Source: Rhizobium sp.
GTDB taxonomy: Bacteria; Pseudomonadota; Alphaproteobacteria; Rhizobiales; Rhizobiaceae
Assembly: GCA_003527225.1 (NCBI GenBank)
Contig: DPXQ01000019.1
Coordinates: 1-62,888 of the forward strand
Direction of reading: 5' to 3'
DNA: 62,888 bases
Both the position numbers and the translations under genes were made by a program. Shown here in pieces: positions 54,697 to 62,888 of this stretch. The notes under the pieces are model-generated. The model ran no database searches. It was not told the DNA's origin and saw only the letters and a list, made by a program, of their open reading frames with translations. Each line of letters starts with the position of its first letter. Positions within the stretch are counted from its first letter, which is position 1.

Positions 54697-57417
54697 TCAG
54701 TCCGGCCGTGACGGGGGAGGCTCCGCTGCGCGATCCTCTTCCTGCTGGAGTGACCTTTTCCGATGATCGGTTTTTTTCGGCGGGAGCGAACCTGCCTCAG
54801 CGATATCGCGCGCCACAGCGAGCTGCCAGCGTTTTCGTTCGGTGGGGGAATTGTGACGTCGAACGGTTGCCGGGATCTGGTCCGCCGGGATAGGTTTGTC
54901 AAAATAGTAGCCTTGCCCTATCTCGCAGCCCCATGAACGCAGGACAAGTGCCTGCGCCAGTGTCTCTATGCCTTCGGCCACCACTTCGATGCCGAGGTTC
55001 TTTCCAAGGTTGATCATCGCCTTGACGATCGCGCTGTTGCCGTTGTCGCTCGTCAGGTCCTCCAGGAAGGATCTGTCGATCTTGATCTCGTCCACGGGGA
55101 AACGGCGCAGATGTGTCAGCGCTGCATATCCGGTCCCGAAGTCGTCGAGGGAGATGCGGATGCCACGGCCCCTCAGCTCTTCCAGGGATCTGTGGATATC
55201 GTCCCCGAGGTCATCGATCAGGACGCGTTCGGTGATCTCCAGCTTCAAGGCGTCGAAGGGCAGGCCGGCGGTTTCAAGCGAGGCCAGGAGTTCGTCGGAA
55301 AAATGTGGCCGGTTCACGCATTCTGCGCAGACATTCACGGCCGTGCTCCCGACACGGACGCCAGCATGGTGCCAGTCGGCAATGTCGTGGATGACGAGAG
55401 ACATCATCCGGTCGTTAAGGGCGATGTCGGAGTCCGGGCTGTCGAGTGCAGCAAGAATTTTCTCAGGACCAAGGATACCCTCGCGCGGATGCGCAATCCT
55501 GATCAGGGCTTCGACCCCTACGATCCTGCCGTCGGCGAGCGAGATCTTCGGCTGGTAATAGGGCACGATCCAGCCATTTCGAAGTGCCTCACGCGCCAGT
55601 TCGATCTCGGAAAATCGTTGCCGGTTCTGTACCCGTATCTCTTGCGTGAACAGTTTGACTGTGCCCTTCTTGGTCGATTTTGTCGCCGAAAGCGCAAGGT
55701 CGGCCTTCTTGAAAAGCTCATCGGCGGAATCTCCGGCATCGGAGGCGACGCAGCCGATGCTGACATGGCTGTTCCTGGATTTGGCGTTGCGCTTCAGTTG
55801 GCCATCCAGATAATGCCCAATGGCTTGCGCCTGATTGAGAACGTCTTCTTCTTCCGCGATCGCCTGCAAGACGACGGCGAACTCGTCGCCTCCGAGCCGG
55901 GCGACGAGCTTGTTCGGTGTGATGGCATCTCGCAGATGATGAGCGAGAAGCCGCAGGACCGCGTCTCCCGTCGGATGTCCGAAACGGTCATTCACCTGCT
56001 TGAAATCATCCACATCGAGAATAAGCAGGCCGACGCGCTGTCCCGCCTTGTCTGCCTCGGCGAGGGTTTCGGCGAGCTTTTCTTCGAACCAGCGACGGTT
56101 GGGCAGTCGGGTCAGGTCATCTTCATAGGCAGCACGCTGGAGTTTCTCTTCGGCCAGCTTATACTCGTTGATGTCTTCCAGCGTTCCGTACCAGCGAACG
56201 ATATCGCCATCGTCGTCGCGCCGGGCGGCGCCGCGGGCGCGTGCCCAGCGATAGCTGCCGTCCTTGAGACGAATCCGGAACTGGACATCGACCTGCTCGC
56301 CGCTGCTCAGCTTCTCGCGCCAGATTGCGATGACCCCCTCCAAATCGTCCGGATGAAGAGCCTCGAGCCACTTCTGGCCGAGTGCGTCTTCCGGCTTAAC
56401 GCCGGTGACGCCTTCCCAGCGCGACGATATTGTCAGGATATTGCCCTCGGGATCCGCGGTCCAGGGAATCTGCGGATTGAGATCGACCGCATAGCGATAG
56501 TGCTCCTCGCTTTCCTTCAGGGCCCGCAGCACATTTGTTCTCTCGATCACGACCGAGGCGATATGCTGTATTGCGCTCATCCGCGCCATTTCGTCCGGTG
56601 TCGGCGAGCGGATCTCGGTGAAATAGAAAGCCAAGGTTGCCAAGACTTTCCCGTCGGTCCCGTAGATCGGCCTCGACCAACATGAATGCAATCCATTGGA
56701 AAGCGCGAAATCCCGCCAGGTTTCCCACAGGGGGTCGGTCGAGATGTCGGAAACGACGACGTCGCGGCGCTCATAGGCGGCTGTGCCGCACGACCCTACG
56801 CCAGTGCCGATCTTGACGCCGGGGATTATTGAAAGGTCGAGAGAAAGGCTCGGGGCGACCGCGCCGGTAAAGACGCCGTTGTCCGTGTCGACGAGCAGGA
56901 TGGAACAGTGAGCATCAGGGAGCTGACGTTCGGCCAACAGGCACAGTGCCGCCAGAACGTCATCGAGCGGCGCACCTGAGGCCACCATTTCCAGGATGCG
57001 GACCTGATCATCCTGAAGTTCCTGTGCGTCAATCTGATCTTGGATATCGACGGCGCAGCCGATCCACGCGGCGGTATGCCCTGCAACCGGACGGGCGCAT
57101 ACCTTGTGCCAGCGATATTCGCCGTCGTGGCGGCGAAACCGCATCTGGAAATCGTATTGCTCGCGAAGCTCCCCGTTCTCGGGATGCCAGATCGGCGGGA
57201 CCTGACGGGCATCATCTGGATGAACCGCATGCAGCCAGCCATAGCCCCCTGTCTGTTTGGCCGTCAGACCGGTATAGTCCAGCCAACTCTGGTTGGCAAA
57301 AAGGACTTTTCCATCGAGACCCGTAAGCCATACGAAGCCAGGAACGGCGTGGGTCAGCACGCTGAAGAGATCTTCTCTCGGGAGGCCCAGAACATCGGCG
57401 AGCAACTGCCGTTCCAT
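54697..57417 (-). CDS. PAS-GAF-PAS-GGDEF-EAL c-di-GMP turnover protein
   Basis: 906 residues, no membrane helices, so cytoplasmic. PAS (about 15-130), GAF (about 150-300), PAS/PAC (about 310-425), GGDEF (about 445-600) with an intact GGDEF but no RxxD inhibitory site, then EAL (about 620-865) with VEALIRIAHP, AVNVCAE, LEITERVLIDD, LDDFGTGYA, IKIDRS and EGIET, all key residues. It ends in a charged tail of about 40 residues. It could both make and break c-di-GMP. GAGGAAAC precedes the ATG. It lies on the same strand, upstream of the haemoglobin gene. Confidence 0.9.
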   Translation of the reverse strand: MERQLLADVLGLPREDLFSVLTHAVPGFVWLTGLDGKVLFANQSWLDYTGLTAKQTGGYGWLHAVHPDDARQVPPIWHPENGELREQYDFQMRFRRHDGEYRWHKVCARPVAGHTAAWIGCAVDIQDQIDAQELQDDQVRILEMVASGAPLDDVLAALCLLAERQLPDAHCSILLVDTDNGVFTGAVAPSLSLDLSIIPGVKIGTGVGSCGTAAYERRDVVVSDISTDPLWETWRDFALSNGLHSCWSRPIYGTDGKVLATLAFYFTEIRSPTPDEMARMSAIQHIASVVIERTNVLRALKESEEHYRYAVDLNPQIPWTADPEGNILTISSRWEGVTGVKPEDALGQKWLEALHPDDLEGVIAIWREKLSSGEQVDVQFRIRLKDGSYRWARARGAARRDDDGDIVRWYGTLEDINEYKLAEEKLQRAAYEDDLTRLPNRRWFEEKLAETLAEADKAGQRVGLLILDVDDFKQVNDRFGHPTGDAVLRLLAHHLRDAITPNKLVARLGGDEFAVVLQAIAEEEDVLNQAQAIGHYLDGQLKRNAKSRNSHVSIGCVASDAGDSADELFKKADLALSATKSTKKGTVKLFTQEIRVQNRQRFSEIELAREALRNGWIVPYYQPKISLADGRIVGVEALIRIAHPREGILGPEKILAALDSPDSDIALNDRMMSLVIHDIADWHHAGVRVGSTAVNVCAECVNRPHFSDELLASLETAGLPFDALKLEITERVLIDDLGDDIHRSLEELRGRGIRISLDDFGTGYAALTHLRRFPVDEIKIDRSFLEDLTSDNGNSAIVKAMINLGKNLGIEVVAEGIETLAQALVLRSWGCEIGQGYYFDKPIPADQIPATVRRHNSPTERKRWQLAVARDIAEAGSLPPKKTDHRKRSLQQEEDRAAEPPPSRPD

Positions 57418-57925
57418 GGAGTTTCCTCGTGCTTCGTCGGCCTGTCAGCGTGGTCCTCGCAAATTAACAGCCGGCAGAACTCACAATAATAGTACATCGT
57501 AAGCTAATATACACTTAAACTGGACTGCCAAACGAGAAGAATCGCTGCGGTTGCAGGAGGTCGGAATTGGCCGGTTCTTTTTGGGACGAACGGCGGGAGA
57601 GCCTGGCCGCCATGAACGCGTGGGCGGTAAGCATGCGGCCAACCTTCCGGAAACGCTTCCACACATCCCGCAATCAGGAAATTGGCGCACTGGACGGGAT
57701 TTTGCGCGAACTCACATGTTGTTGTTATTTCTCTCGATCTCTGATGCATCTGCTCGATCCTCTCTTTACGAGGAGGCGGTTGTCGGATTGACCAGAATAT
57801 GGAAACATCCTCCCTCGACAAAGGACGTGCTGGCTGGAACGGACGGGCGTTCGGCGCCTCACCTCCACCCTCTTGATGAAGAGCATCACGCAGAACCGCC
57901 CGGTCCCACTCTAGAGAGCAAGTCT
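57418..57925. other. Long interval without a confident gene
   Basis: 508 nt. A small plus-strand open frame (TTG at 57567 to 57791, 74 codons) has an excellent AGGAGGT site five bases upstream but no recognisable protein character. Otherwise I see only the promoter regions of the flanking genes. Confidence 0.4.
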
Positions 57926-58381
57926 ATGTGCGCATTTACCCCGCAAGATCCAGATTTTGAGACCCGCGTACAAGCCAGCTTTGACAAGCAGGGGTTGATG
58001 GGCACTCTTGGCGCTTCAATGCTACGCATTGCGCCTGGAGCGGTTGATATCGCCTTGACGCCAAGCCCGTCTGTCTCGCAGCAGCATGGTTTCGTGCACG
58101 CGGGAGCCGTGTCGGCCATTGCGGACAGCGCGGCAGGATATGCCGCACTCAGCCTCATGCCGCAAGGCGCCGGGGTGTTAACTGCCGAATTCAAAATAAA
58201 CCTGGTTGCGCCCGCCGCAGGTGAACGGATCATCGCCAGGGGTCGCGTCGTCAAGTCCGGACGAACGCTGACGTTGGCACAGACAGAAGTTTTTTCCGAA
58301 TCGGCGGGTCGCGAGAAGCTGGTAGCGCTTCTCACCGCCACTTTGATGACGATAGAGGGTCGGGACGGAGTGGCGAATTAG
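57926..58381 (+). CDS. PaaI-type hotdog thioesterase
   Basis: About 151 residues, hotdog fold. The motif QHGFVHAGAVSAIADSAAGYA carries the active-site Asp of PaaI thioesterases, and AEFKINLVAPAAGERIIARG is the second hotdog strand pair. It would hydrolyse an aryl- or acyl-CoA. The upstream in-frame extension is dropped because the family begins near residue 1 of the ATG at 57926; the ribosome site is weak. Confidence 0.85.
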   Translation: MCAFTPQDPDFETRVQASFDKQGLMGTLGASMLRIAPGAVDIALTPSPSVSQQHGFVHAGAVSAIADSAAGYAALSLMPQGAGVLTAEFKINLVAPAAGERIIARGRVVKSGRTLTLAQTEVFSESAGREKLVALLTATLMTIEGRDGVAN

Positions 58382-58473
58382 TTGATCAGGGGGCGATGCG
58401 CTCTGACGCGTCAAGCGAAGCCAGATGCCTTCCCAGCCGGGGGATAGGCATGTCGTGCCATCATTTGTTGAAA

Positions 58474-58550
58474 TGGCGCACCCGACAGGATTCGAACCTG
58501 TGACCTTTGGAATCGGAATCCAACACTCTATCCAGCTGAGCTACGGGTGC
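58474..58550 (-). tRNA. tRNA-Arg (CCG)
   Basis: 77 nt on the minus strand with the CCA end encoded. The acceptor arms GCACCCG and CGGGTGC pair; the D-arm, the anticodon stem-loop TTGGA-TTCCGAT-TCCAA (anticodon CCG, reads CGG) and the T-arm with GGTTCGAATCC are all present. Confidence 0.97.
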
Positions 58551-58902
58551 TTCGTCGGCAAAAGAGACTCTGCCGAGGCGCTGTGAAGCGGTCATACCCC
58601 AGACTGCTTCTGGCATCAATGTGGAAAATGCAGGAATTCGCCGATCGCTTCCGGTGCGCAAGGTGGCGATCGCGAGGAGGGTCCGGTCCCTTCTGCGGGC
58701 CTTCTCCAAGACTGGTATAGCCCTCCGGAAGGCGCGCCGTTTGGTTCCCCGCTACCTGCTCCCCGTTGTCGAAGTCATCGATTTTGCGCGCGGTCGGCGG
58801 GCGAGACTTGTGCCGTCGGGCCATTTCGCTACTATGCCGCCGGGTTCCGGATGATTTTTGCATTCAGATGCGGGTTGGCCGGAATGGGGGGAGTGGGAAG
58901 AG

Positions 58903-59388
58903 ATGAATGGCGTCGGCATGCCGAAGAAAAAGGCTGAGGAAGCACCTCAATCATCATCATCGACAATCGATTTTTCCATGATGGAAGATGCGGTCGGATA
59001 CCGTTTGCGCAGAGCGCAGCTTTCGGTCTTCCAGCACTTCAATGAAACCTTCGCGGCCAAGGGCTTGCGGCCGACGGACTTCGCGGTTCTGCTGTTGCTC
59101 AGCCGAAACCAGGGACTGAAGCAGAGTGAGGTCGCCGAGGCGCTCGGGATCCAGCGGGCAAATTTCGTCGCGATTGTCGACGGGCTTGAGAACAAGGGCC
59201 TGATCGAGAGACGCAAGTCCGAAACCGACCGGCGCGTGCAGTCGCTCCACATCACCGAAACCGGCCTCAAGTACTTGCGTGATCTGATGCCGATCTGGGC
59301 ACAGCACGAGGAATTGCTGATCTCCCGGTTGGGCGGAACCGAGGCCCGCGACCAGTTGATCGACCTCCTGAAACGCTTGTACGACTGA
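58903..59388 (+). CDS. MarR-family transcriptional regulator
   Basis: 161 residues. Winged HTH: LKQSEVAEALGIQRANFVAI, then IVDGLENKGLIERRKSETDRR with the wing Asp-Arg. The dimer helices flank it. The start at 58903 has GGGGGGAG upstream. It faces a hydrolase-like cluster with no adjacent target gene, so its ligand is unknown. Confidence 0.88.
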   Translation: MNGVGMPKKKAEEAPQSSSSTIDFSMMEDAVGYRLRRAQLSVFQHFNETFAAKGLRPTDFAVLLLLSRNQGLKQSEVAEALGIQRANFVAIVDGLENKGLIERRKSETDRRVQSLHITETGLKYLRDLMPIWAQHEELLISRLGGTEARDQLIDLLKRLYD

Positions 59389-59417
59389 CGAGCCGACACG
59401 GGCACCTTTTTTCGTGC

Positions 59418-59858
59418 TCAATCGAGCCTTGCGAGCGCTTCGTCGATCAGCAGGTTGGCGATCTTCATGCGCGTGGTGGCATTCTCGCGAAAATCCGGAT
59501 GGACGCTGTCCGGATGGTTGTTCCTTGCGAAACGGCGGCGCTTTTCCGTCAGGTTTTCGCGGTTGTCGTCGGGGTCGATATCGAGATCGCACGCGATCTC
59601 GTCGACGGCAAGCCGGGCAAGATGATCCGGCATGCGGGGTTCTTCCGGTTCGGGTGCCGGGTTTTCCGGCATCTGATGCAGGTATGCGTCCTCGAAACGC
59701 GTGGCATCGCCGCTTCTTGGCGTTACCGCTTCGGCCACGAAGCCGGTGTTCAGGCCGGAAATGCGGTGGATGGGAACCTTGTCGTCTGTGCCGTCTTCCT
59801 CGGCCTCATCGGCGAGACGCTCGAGAACCGAATGGAAGAGTGATTGTCGAAACAGCAT
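59418..59858 (-). CDS. Protein with C-terminal J-domain-like region
   Basis: About 146 residues. The C-terminal 55 residues contain the HPD motif in RRRFARNNHPDSVHPDF, preceded by a helix and followed by KIANLLIDEALARL, the layout of a J-domain (DnaJ-type). The N-terminal 90 residues are acidic and without known domain (PENPAPEPEEP). I chose the ATG at 59858, with GGGGAG upstream. It lies 83 nt downstream of the transglutaminase-like gene on the same strand. Confidence 0.7.
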   Translation of the reverse strand: MLFRQSLFHSVLERLADEAEEDGTDDKVPIHRISGLNTGFVAEAVTPRSGDATRFEDAYLHQMPENPAPEPEEPRMPDHLARLAVDEIACDLDIDPDDNRENLTEKRRRFARNNHPDSVHPDFRENATTRMKIANLLIDEALARLD

Positions 59859-59941
59859 GGCTCGAGCTCCCCTCTCAGACGGGGAGATGATCACGTCAAG
59901 ATGGCGCCGGGCTTGCGGTTCCAGCATTTCCGAAAGCGAGC

Positions 59942-60760
59942 TCAGCTCTGGCTTTGGCTCTGTCCCTGCGCCTTCACGGTCACGGCGACGGCGAGATCCT
60001 CGCCGGCATGGCCGATGCGCATTCCGGAGACCGGTGCTGCATCGGCATAGCACAGGCCGGATGCGAGGCGCACATAGCGGTCATCAGGACAGACATTATT
60101 GGCGGCATCGAAGCCGACCCAGCCGAGGGAGGGCAGATGCACTTCGGCCCATGCATGGGTCGCGGCCTGCTCTTCCTGGCCCTCCATCATCAGATAGCCG
60201 GAGATATAGCGGGCGGGGACGCCCATCACGCGGGCGGCGGCAATGAGGATATGGGCATGGTCCTGGCAGACGCCGTGGCCGGCCTCGAGCGCCTGCTCGG
60301 CGGTGGTCTCGGTTCCCGTCAGTCCCTGCAGGTAATTCACGGTCCCGTGGATAGCCGCCATCAGGGCATGCATCCGCTCCAGGTCGTTGTCGCCGGAGAG
60401 GCTGCGTGCCAGCTCCCGGGTAAGCTTTCCGGCCTTCGTGCGAGGCGTATCACGCAGGTACAGCCAAAGCGGGCAGTAACCGAGATGAGGCCCGAAAACG
60501 CCGGCGCGGTCCTCGGTCTCGACCTCCCCGCTCGCCACGATATGCACCCTGCAACTGTCCCCTTCAGTGGCAACGAGATGGACGTGATTGCCGAACTGGT
60601 CGTTGAAGCCCGCCTCCACGGTGGCGCCGTCGACGGCAATGTTCCAGGAGAGCACATTTTGTCCAGGCGTGTTCAGCGGCGTCAGCCGCAGGCGCTGCAG
60701 GGAGTATTGAACCGGCTGCTCGTACCGGTATTCGGTGATATGCGTGATCTTCAACCGCAT
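59942..60760 (-). CDS. Transglutaminase-like protein
   Basis: 272 residues. N-terminal beta-rich domain (RLKITHITEYRYEQPVQYS) and a transglutaminase core with the triad Cys in EAGHGVCQDHAHILIAAAR, His in ATHAWAEVHLPSLGWVGFD and the Asp in FDAANN. Such proteins are conserved next to alpha-E and circularly permuted ATP-grasp proteins and probably act as peptidases or ligases. I chose the ATG at 60760; the in-frame extension overlaps the alpha-E gene. Confidence 0.9.
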   Translation of the reverse strand: MRLKITHITEYRYEQPVQYSLQRLRLTPLNTPGQNVLSWNIAVDGATVEAGFNDQFGNHVHLVATEGDSCRVHIVASGEVETEDRAGVFGPHLGYCPLWLYLRDTPRTKAGKLTRELARSLSGDNDLERMHALMAAIHGTVNYLQGLTGTETTAEQALEAGHGVCQDHAHILIAAARVMGVPARYISGYLMMEGQEEQAATHAWAEVHLPSLGWVGFDAANNVCPDDRYVRLASGLCYADAAPVSGMRIGHAGEDLAVAVTVKAQGQSQSQS

Positions 60761-60785
60761 GATCTTGTTTCCGTCCCTGCGCCGT

Positions 60786-61727
60786 CTAGCTGTAGAATCG
60801 GTATCCGTCGGTAATCTCCCGGCCAAGCTGGTTATTTCGGACGATGAAGTTGTCGAGAAATTCGTGCAGTCCCTGGTCCATGATTTCATTGATGCTGGCC
60901 GATTGTAGCGACCGGCGAATTGCCTCGGCGGTGTCGTGGGCCGGCAGTCTCTCGCCATAGTCCTCGGCGATATAGCCGAGATTGCTGGCGATCTTGTCAT
61001 AGGAATAGGCAAGCGATCGCGGCATTTGCCCGTTTAGTATCAGGAAGTCGGCGATATGCGCGGCCTTGTGATCGCCATCATAGACCCAGCGGTAGGAACG
61101 ATGCGCCGAGACAGAACGGAGGATCGATTCCCATTGCACATTGTCCAGCGAGGAGCCGACCTGGGTGACCGCTGGCAGCAGAACGTAGTATTTGACGTCG
61201 AGGATCCGGCTCGTATTGTCGGCGCGCTCGATGAAGGTACCGATGCGGGCGAAATTGTAGATCTCGTTCCTCAGCATCGAGCCATGAAAGGCGCCGCGGA
61301 TCAGGCCGGCGCGGCGCTTGACGGCGTCGATCACTTCCGGAAGATCGGCCGATCTCAGCTTTCTCGCGAGCATCTGCTTTAGGTCGATCCAGCATTCGTT
61401 GGTCGCTTCCCAGGTCTCGCGGGTCAGCGCGGTCCGCACCATGCGCGCGTTATTGCGGGCTGAATCTATAGAGGATACCACGCTCGAGGGGTTCGAGGGG
61501 TCGCGCAACAGGAAGTCGATGGCATCGGTTGCCGTGACCTTGCCGTGGCTCTCGCTGAAGGCTGCTCGGACATTGGCGCTTTGCAGCACCGCGTCCCAGT
61601 CATCATCCGATGCGCCGGTTCGTGTCAGCGACATCCTCAAGCCTGCATCGACGAGGCGGGCTATATTCTCAGCCCGCTCGATATAGCGGAACATCCAGTA
61701 AAGGCCGTTTGCGGTTCTTCCGAGCAT
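60786..61727 (-). CDS. Alpha-E domain protein
   Basis: 313 residues, all-helical (DUF403/alpha-E). Hallmarks: MLGRTANGLYWMFRYIERAE at the start, WEATNECWIDLKQMLARKLR and SASINEIMDQGLHEFLDNFI. The start at 61727 has GAGG upstream. It is 4 nt from the ATP-grasp gene stop and 25 nt from the transglutaminase start, so the three form one operon. Confidence 0.9.
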   Translation of the reverse strand: MLGRTANGLYWMFRYIERAENIARLVDAGLRMSLTRTGASDDDWDAVLQSANVRAAFSESHGKVTATDAIDFLLRDPSNPSSVVSSIDSARNNARMVRTALTRETWEATNECWIDLKQMLARKLRSADLPEVIDAVKRRAGLIRGAFHGSMLRNEIYNFARIGTFIERADNTSRILDVKYYVLLPAVTQVGSSLDNVQWESILRSVSAHRSYRWVYDGDHKAAHIADFLILNGQMPRSLAYSYDKIASNLGYIAEDYGERLPAHDTAEAIRRSLQSASINEIMDQGLHEFLDNFIVRNNQLGREITDGYRFYS

Positions 61728-61731
61728 CGCC

Positions 61732-62888
61732 TCAATCCTCCAGAACCCAGGTATCCTTGGTGCCGCCACCCTGGCTCGAATTGACAACCAGCGAGCCCTG
61801 CTTGAGGGCGACGCGGGTCAATCCGCCGGGGATGATCTGCACCTTGTCGGAGACGAGCACGTATGGACGCAGGTCGACATGGCGCGGCGCTATCCCCTTG
61901 TTGACGAAAATGGGCACGGTGGAGAGGGACAGCGTCGGCTGGGCAATATAGTTCGAAGGCTGCGCCTTGAGCTTCTCGGCGAAAACCGCGCGCTCCTTCT
62001 TCGAGGCTGTCGGGCCGACCAGCATGCCGTAGCCACCGGAGCCGTGGACTTCTTTCACGACCAGTTCTTCCAGGTGCTCCAGCACGTATTTCAGGCTGTC
62101 GGCTTCCGAACAGCGCCAGGTCGGCACGTTTTCGAGCAGCGCCTTGCGGCCGGTGTAGAACTCGACGATTTCGGGCATGTAGGAATAGATCGCCTTGTCG
62201 TCGGAAATGCCGGTGCCCGGAGCATTGGCGATGGTGATATTGCCGGCACGGTACACGTCCATGATACCGGCAACGCCGAGATAGGAATCCGGCCGGAAGG
62301 TCAGCGGATCGAGAAAATCGTCGTCGACGCGGCGGTAGAGCACATCGATCGCCTCGTAGCCACGGGTGGTGCGCATCTTCACCTTTCCGTCAATGACGCG
62401 CAGATCCCCGCTTTCCACCAGTTCGACGCCCATCATGTCGGCGAGAAAGGAATGCTCGTAATAGGCGGAATTATAGATGCCCGGCGTAAGCACCGCGACA
62501 CGCGGTTTGCCTTTGCAGCCGGGTGGGGCGAGCGAGGCAAGCGATTGGCGCAGGAGATGGGGATAGTCCTCGACGCGCTGCACCTTGTTGAGCTGAAACA
62601 ACTCGGGAAACATCTGCATCATGGTTTCGCGGTTTTCCAGCATGTAGCTGACACCGGAAGGCGTGCGGGCATTGTCTTCCAGCACGTAGAACTGATCCTC
62701 GCCGGTCCGCACGATGTCTGTCCCCACGATATGGGTATAGACTCCGCCGGGCGGCCGGAAGCCGATCATTTCAGGCAGGAAGGTGACGTTCTTCTCGATG
62801 AGTTCGCGCGGAATGCGCCCGGCGCGAATGATCTCCTGCTTGTGGTAGATGTCGTCCAGAAAAGCGTTGAGCGCGAGAACGCGCTGCT
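61732..62888 (-). CDS. Circularly permuted ATP-grasp protein (5' end outside window)
   Basis: At least 385 residues; the N-terminus lies to the right. The frame is open to the window edge (RVLALNAFLDDIYHKQ). Motifs such as GFRPPGGVYTHIVGTDIVRT, YVLEDNARTPSGVSYMLENR, VLTPGIYNSAYYEH, RRVDDDFLDPLTFRPDSYLG and VVKEVHGSGGYGMLVGP mark the DUF404/DUF407 ATP-grasp fold. It probably forms an amide bond on a peptide-like substrate. With the alpha-E and transglutaminase genes it forms a conserved operon. Confidence 0.9.
   Translation of the reverse strand, partial: QRVLALNAFLDDIYHKQEIIRAGRIPRELIEKNVTFLPEMIGFRPPGGVYTHIVGTDIVRTGEDQFYVLEDNARTPSGVSYMLENRETMMQMFPELFQLNKVQRVEDYPHLLRQSLASLAPPGCKGKPRVAVLTPGIYNSAYYEHSFLADMMGVELVESGDLRVIDGKVKMRTTRGYEAIDVLYRRVDDDFLDPLTFRPDSYLGVAGIMDVYRAGNITIANAPGTGISDDKAIYSYMPEIVEFYTGRKALLENVPTWRCSEADSLKYVLEHLEELVVKEVHGSGGYGMLVGPTASKKERAVFAEKLKAQPSNYIAQPTLSLSTVPIFVNKGIAPRHVDLRPYVLVSDKVQIIPGGLTRVALKQGSLVVNSSQGGGTKDTWVLED

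Noticed and set aside
58474..58550. tRNA-Arg as an integration site for a mobile element
   Set aside because: No integrase, no direct repeat of the tRNA end and ordinary neighbours on both sides.

Overview
The window is a gene-dense, high-GC stretch of an alphaproteobacterial chromosome, most likely from the Rhizobiaceae (Sinorhizobium/Ensifer, Rhizobium, Agrobacterium or Shinella type). This is inferred from the content: a livHMGF/livK set, urtABCDE, a urease cluster with rhizobial inserts, PreTA/dihydropyrimidinase/beta-ureidopropionase genes under a RutR-like regulator, pobR/pobA, and the ATP-grasp/alpha-E/transglutaminase triad at the right edge. No species call is possible from this alone. 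One tRNA-Arg(CCG) is present. I see no rRNA, CRISPR array, insertion sequence or phage gene.

Layout. 1-5.5 kb: branched-chain amino acid importer (livH partial, livM, livG, livF, a small membrane protein, livK). 5.5-9.9 kb: a two-component pair on the minus strand whose kinase has an NCS1-type transporter, a cysteine-rich module, a kinase and a receiver in one chain. 10-13 kb: small genes, a membrane-anchored LuxR-type regulator and a divergent diheme cytochrome c. 13.1-19 kb: urea importer urtABCDE. 19-20.2 kb: an exported esterase. 20.4-30 kb: urease genes ureD, A, B, C, E, F, G mixed with a GFA-like protein, two LprI-like proteins, a GT29-like protein, a peroxiredoxin, a diguanylate cyclase and a DUF3995-like protein; a Crp/Fnr regulator faces the end of this cluster.

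31-35.6 kb: an RND efflux pump with its adaptor. 35.9-43.9 kb: pyrimidine/hydantoin catabolism (ABC importer, cupin, dihydropyrimidinase, beta-ureidopropionase, RutR-like repressor). 43.9-47.6 kb: a DMT exporter and a CHASE-PAS-GGDEF-EAL protein. 47.9-50.6 kb: preA and preT. 50.7-52.9 kb: PobR-like regulator and pobA. 53-57.4 kb: DUF2325 pair, DUF423 protein, truncated haemoglobin, PAS-GAF-PAS-GGDEF-EAL protein. 57.9-59.4 kb: thioesterase, tRNA-Arg, MarR regulator. 59.4-62.9 kb: J-domain-like protein, transglutaminase-like protein, alpha-E protein, circularly permuted ATP-grasp (cut by the window).

How it works together: most of the window scavenges nitrogen. Pyrimidines enter through the ABC importer, are reduced by PreTA, opened by dihydropyrimidinase and hydrolysed by beta-ureidopropionase to ammonia, CO2 and a beta-amino acid. 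Urea enters through UrtABCDE and is split by urease. Amino acids enter through Liv. The transporter-kinase lies between Liv and Urt and is a good candidate nitrogen-compound sensor. Two RutR-type dyads, in front of the beta-ureidopropionase/rutR divergence and in front of preT, suggest that the two halves of the pyrimidine pathway form one regulon although 6-7 kb apart.
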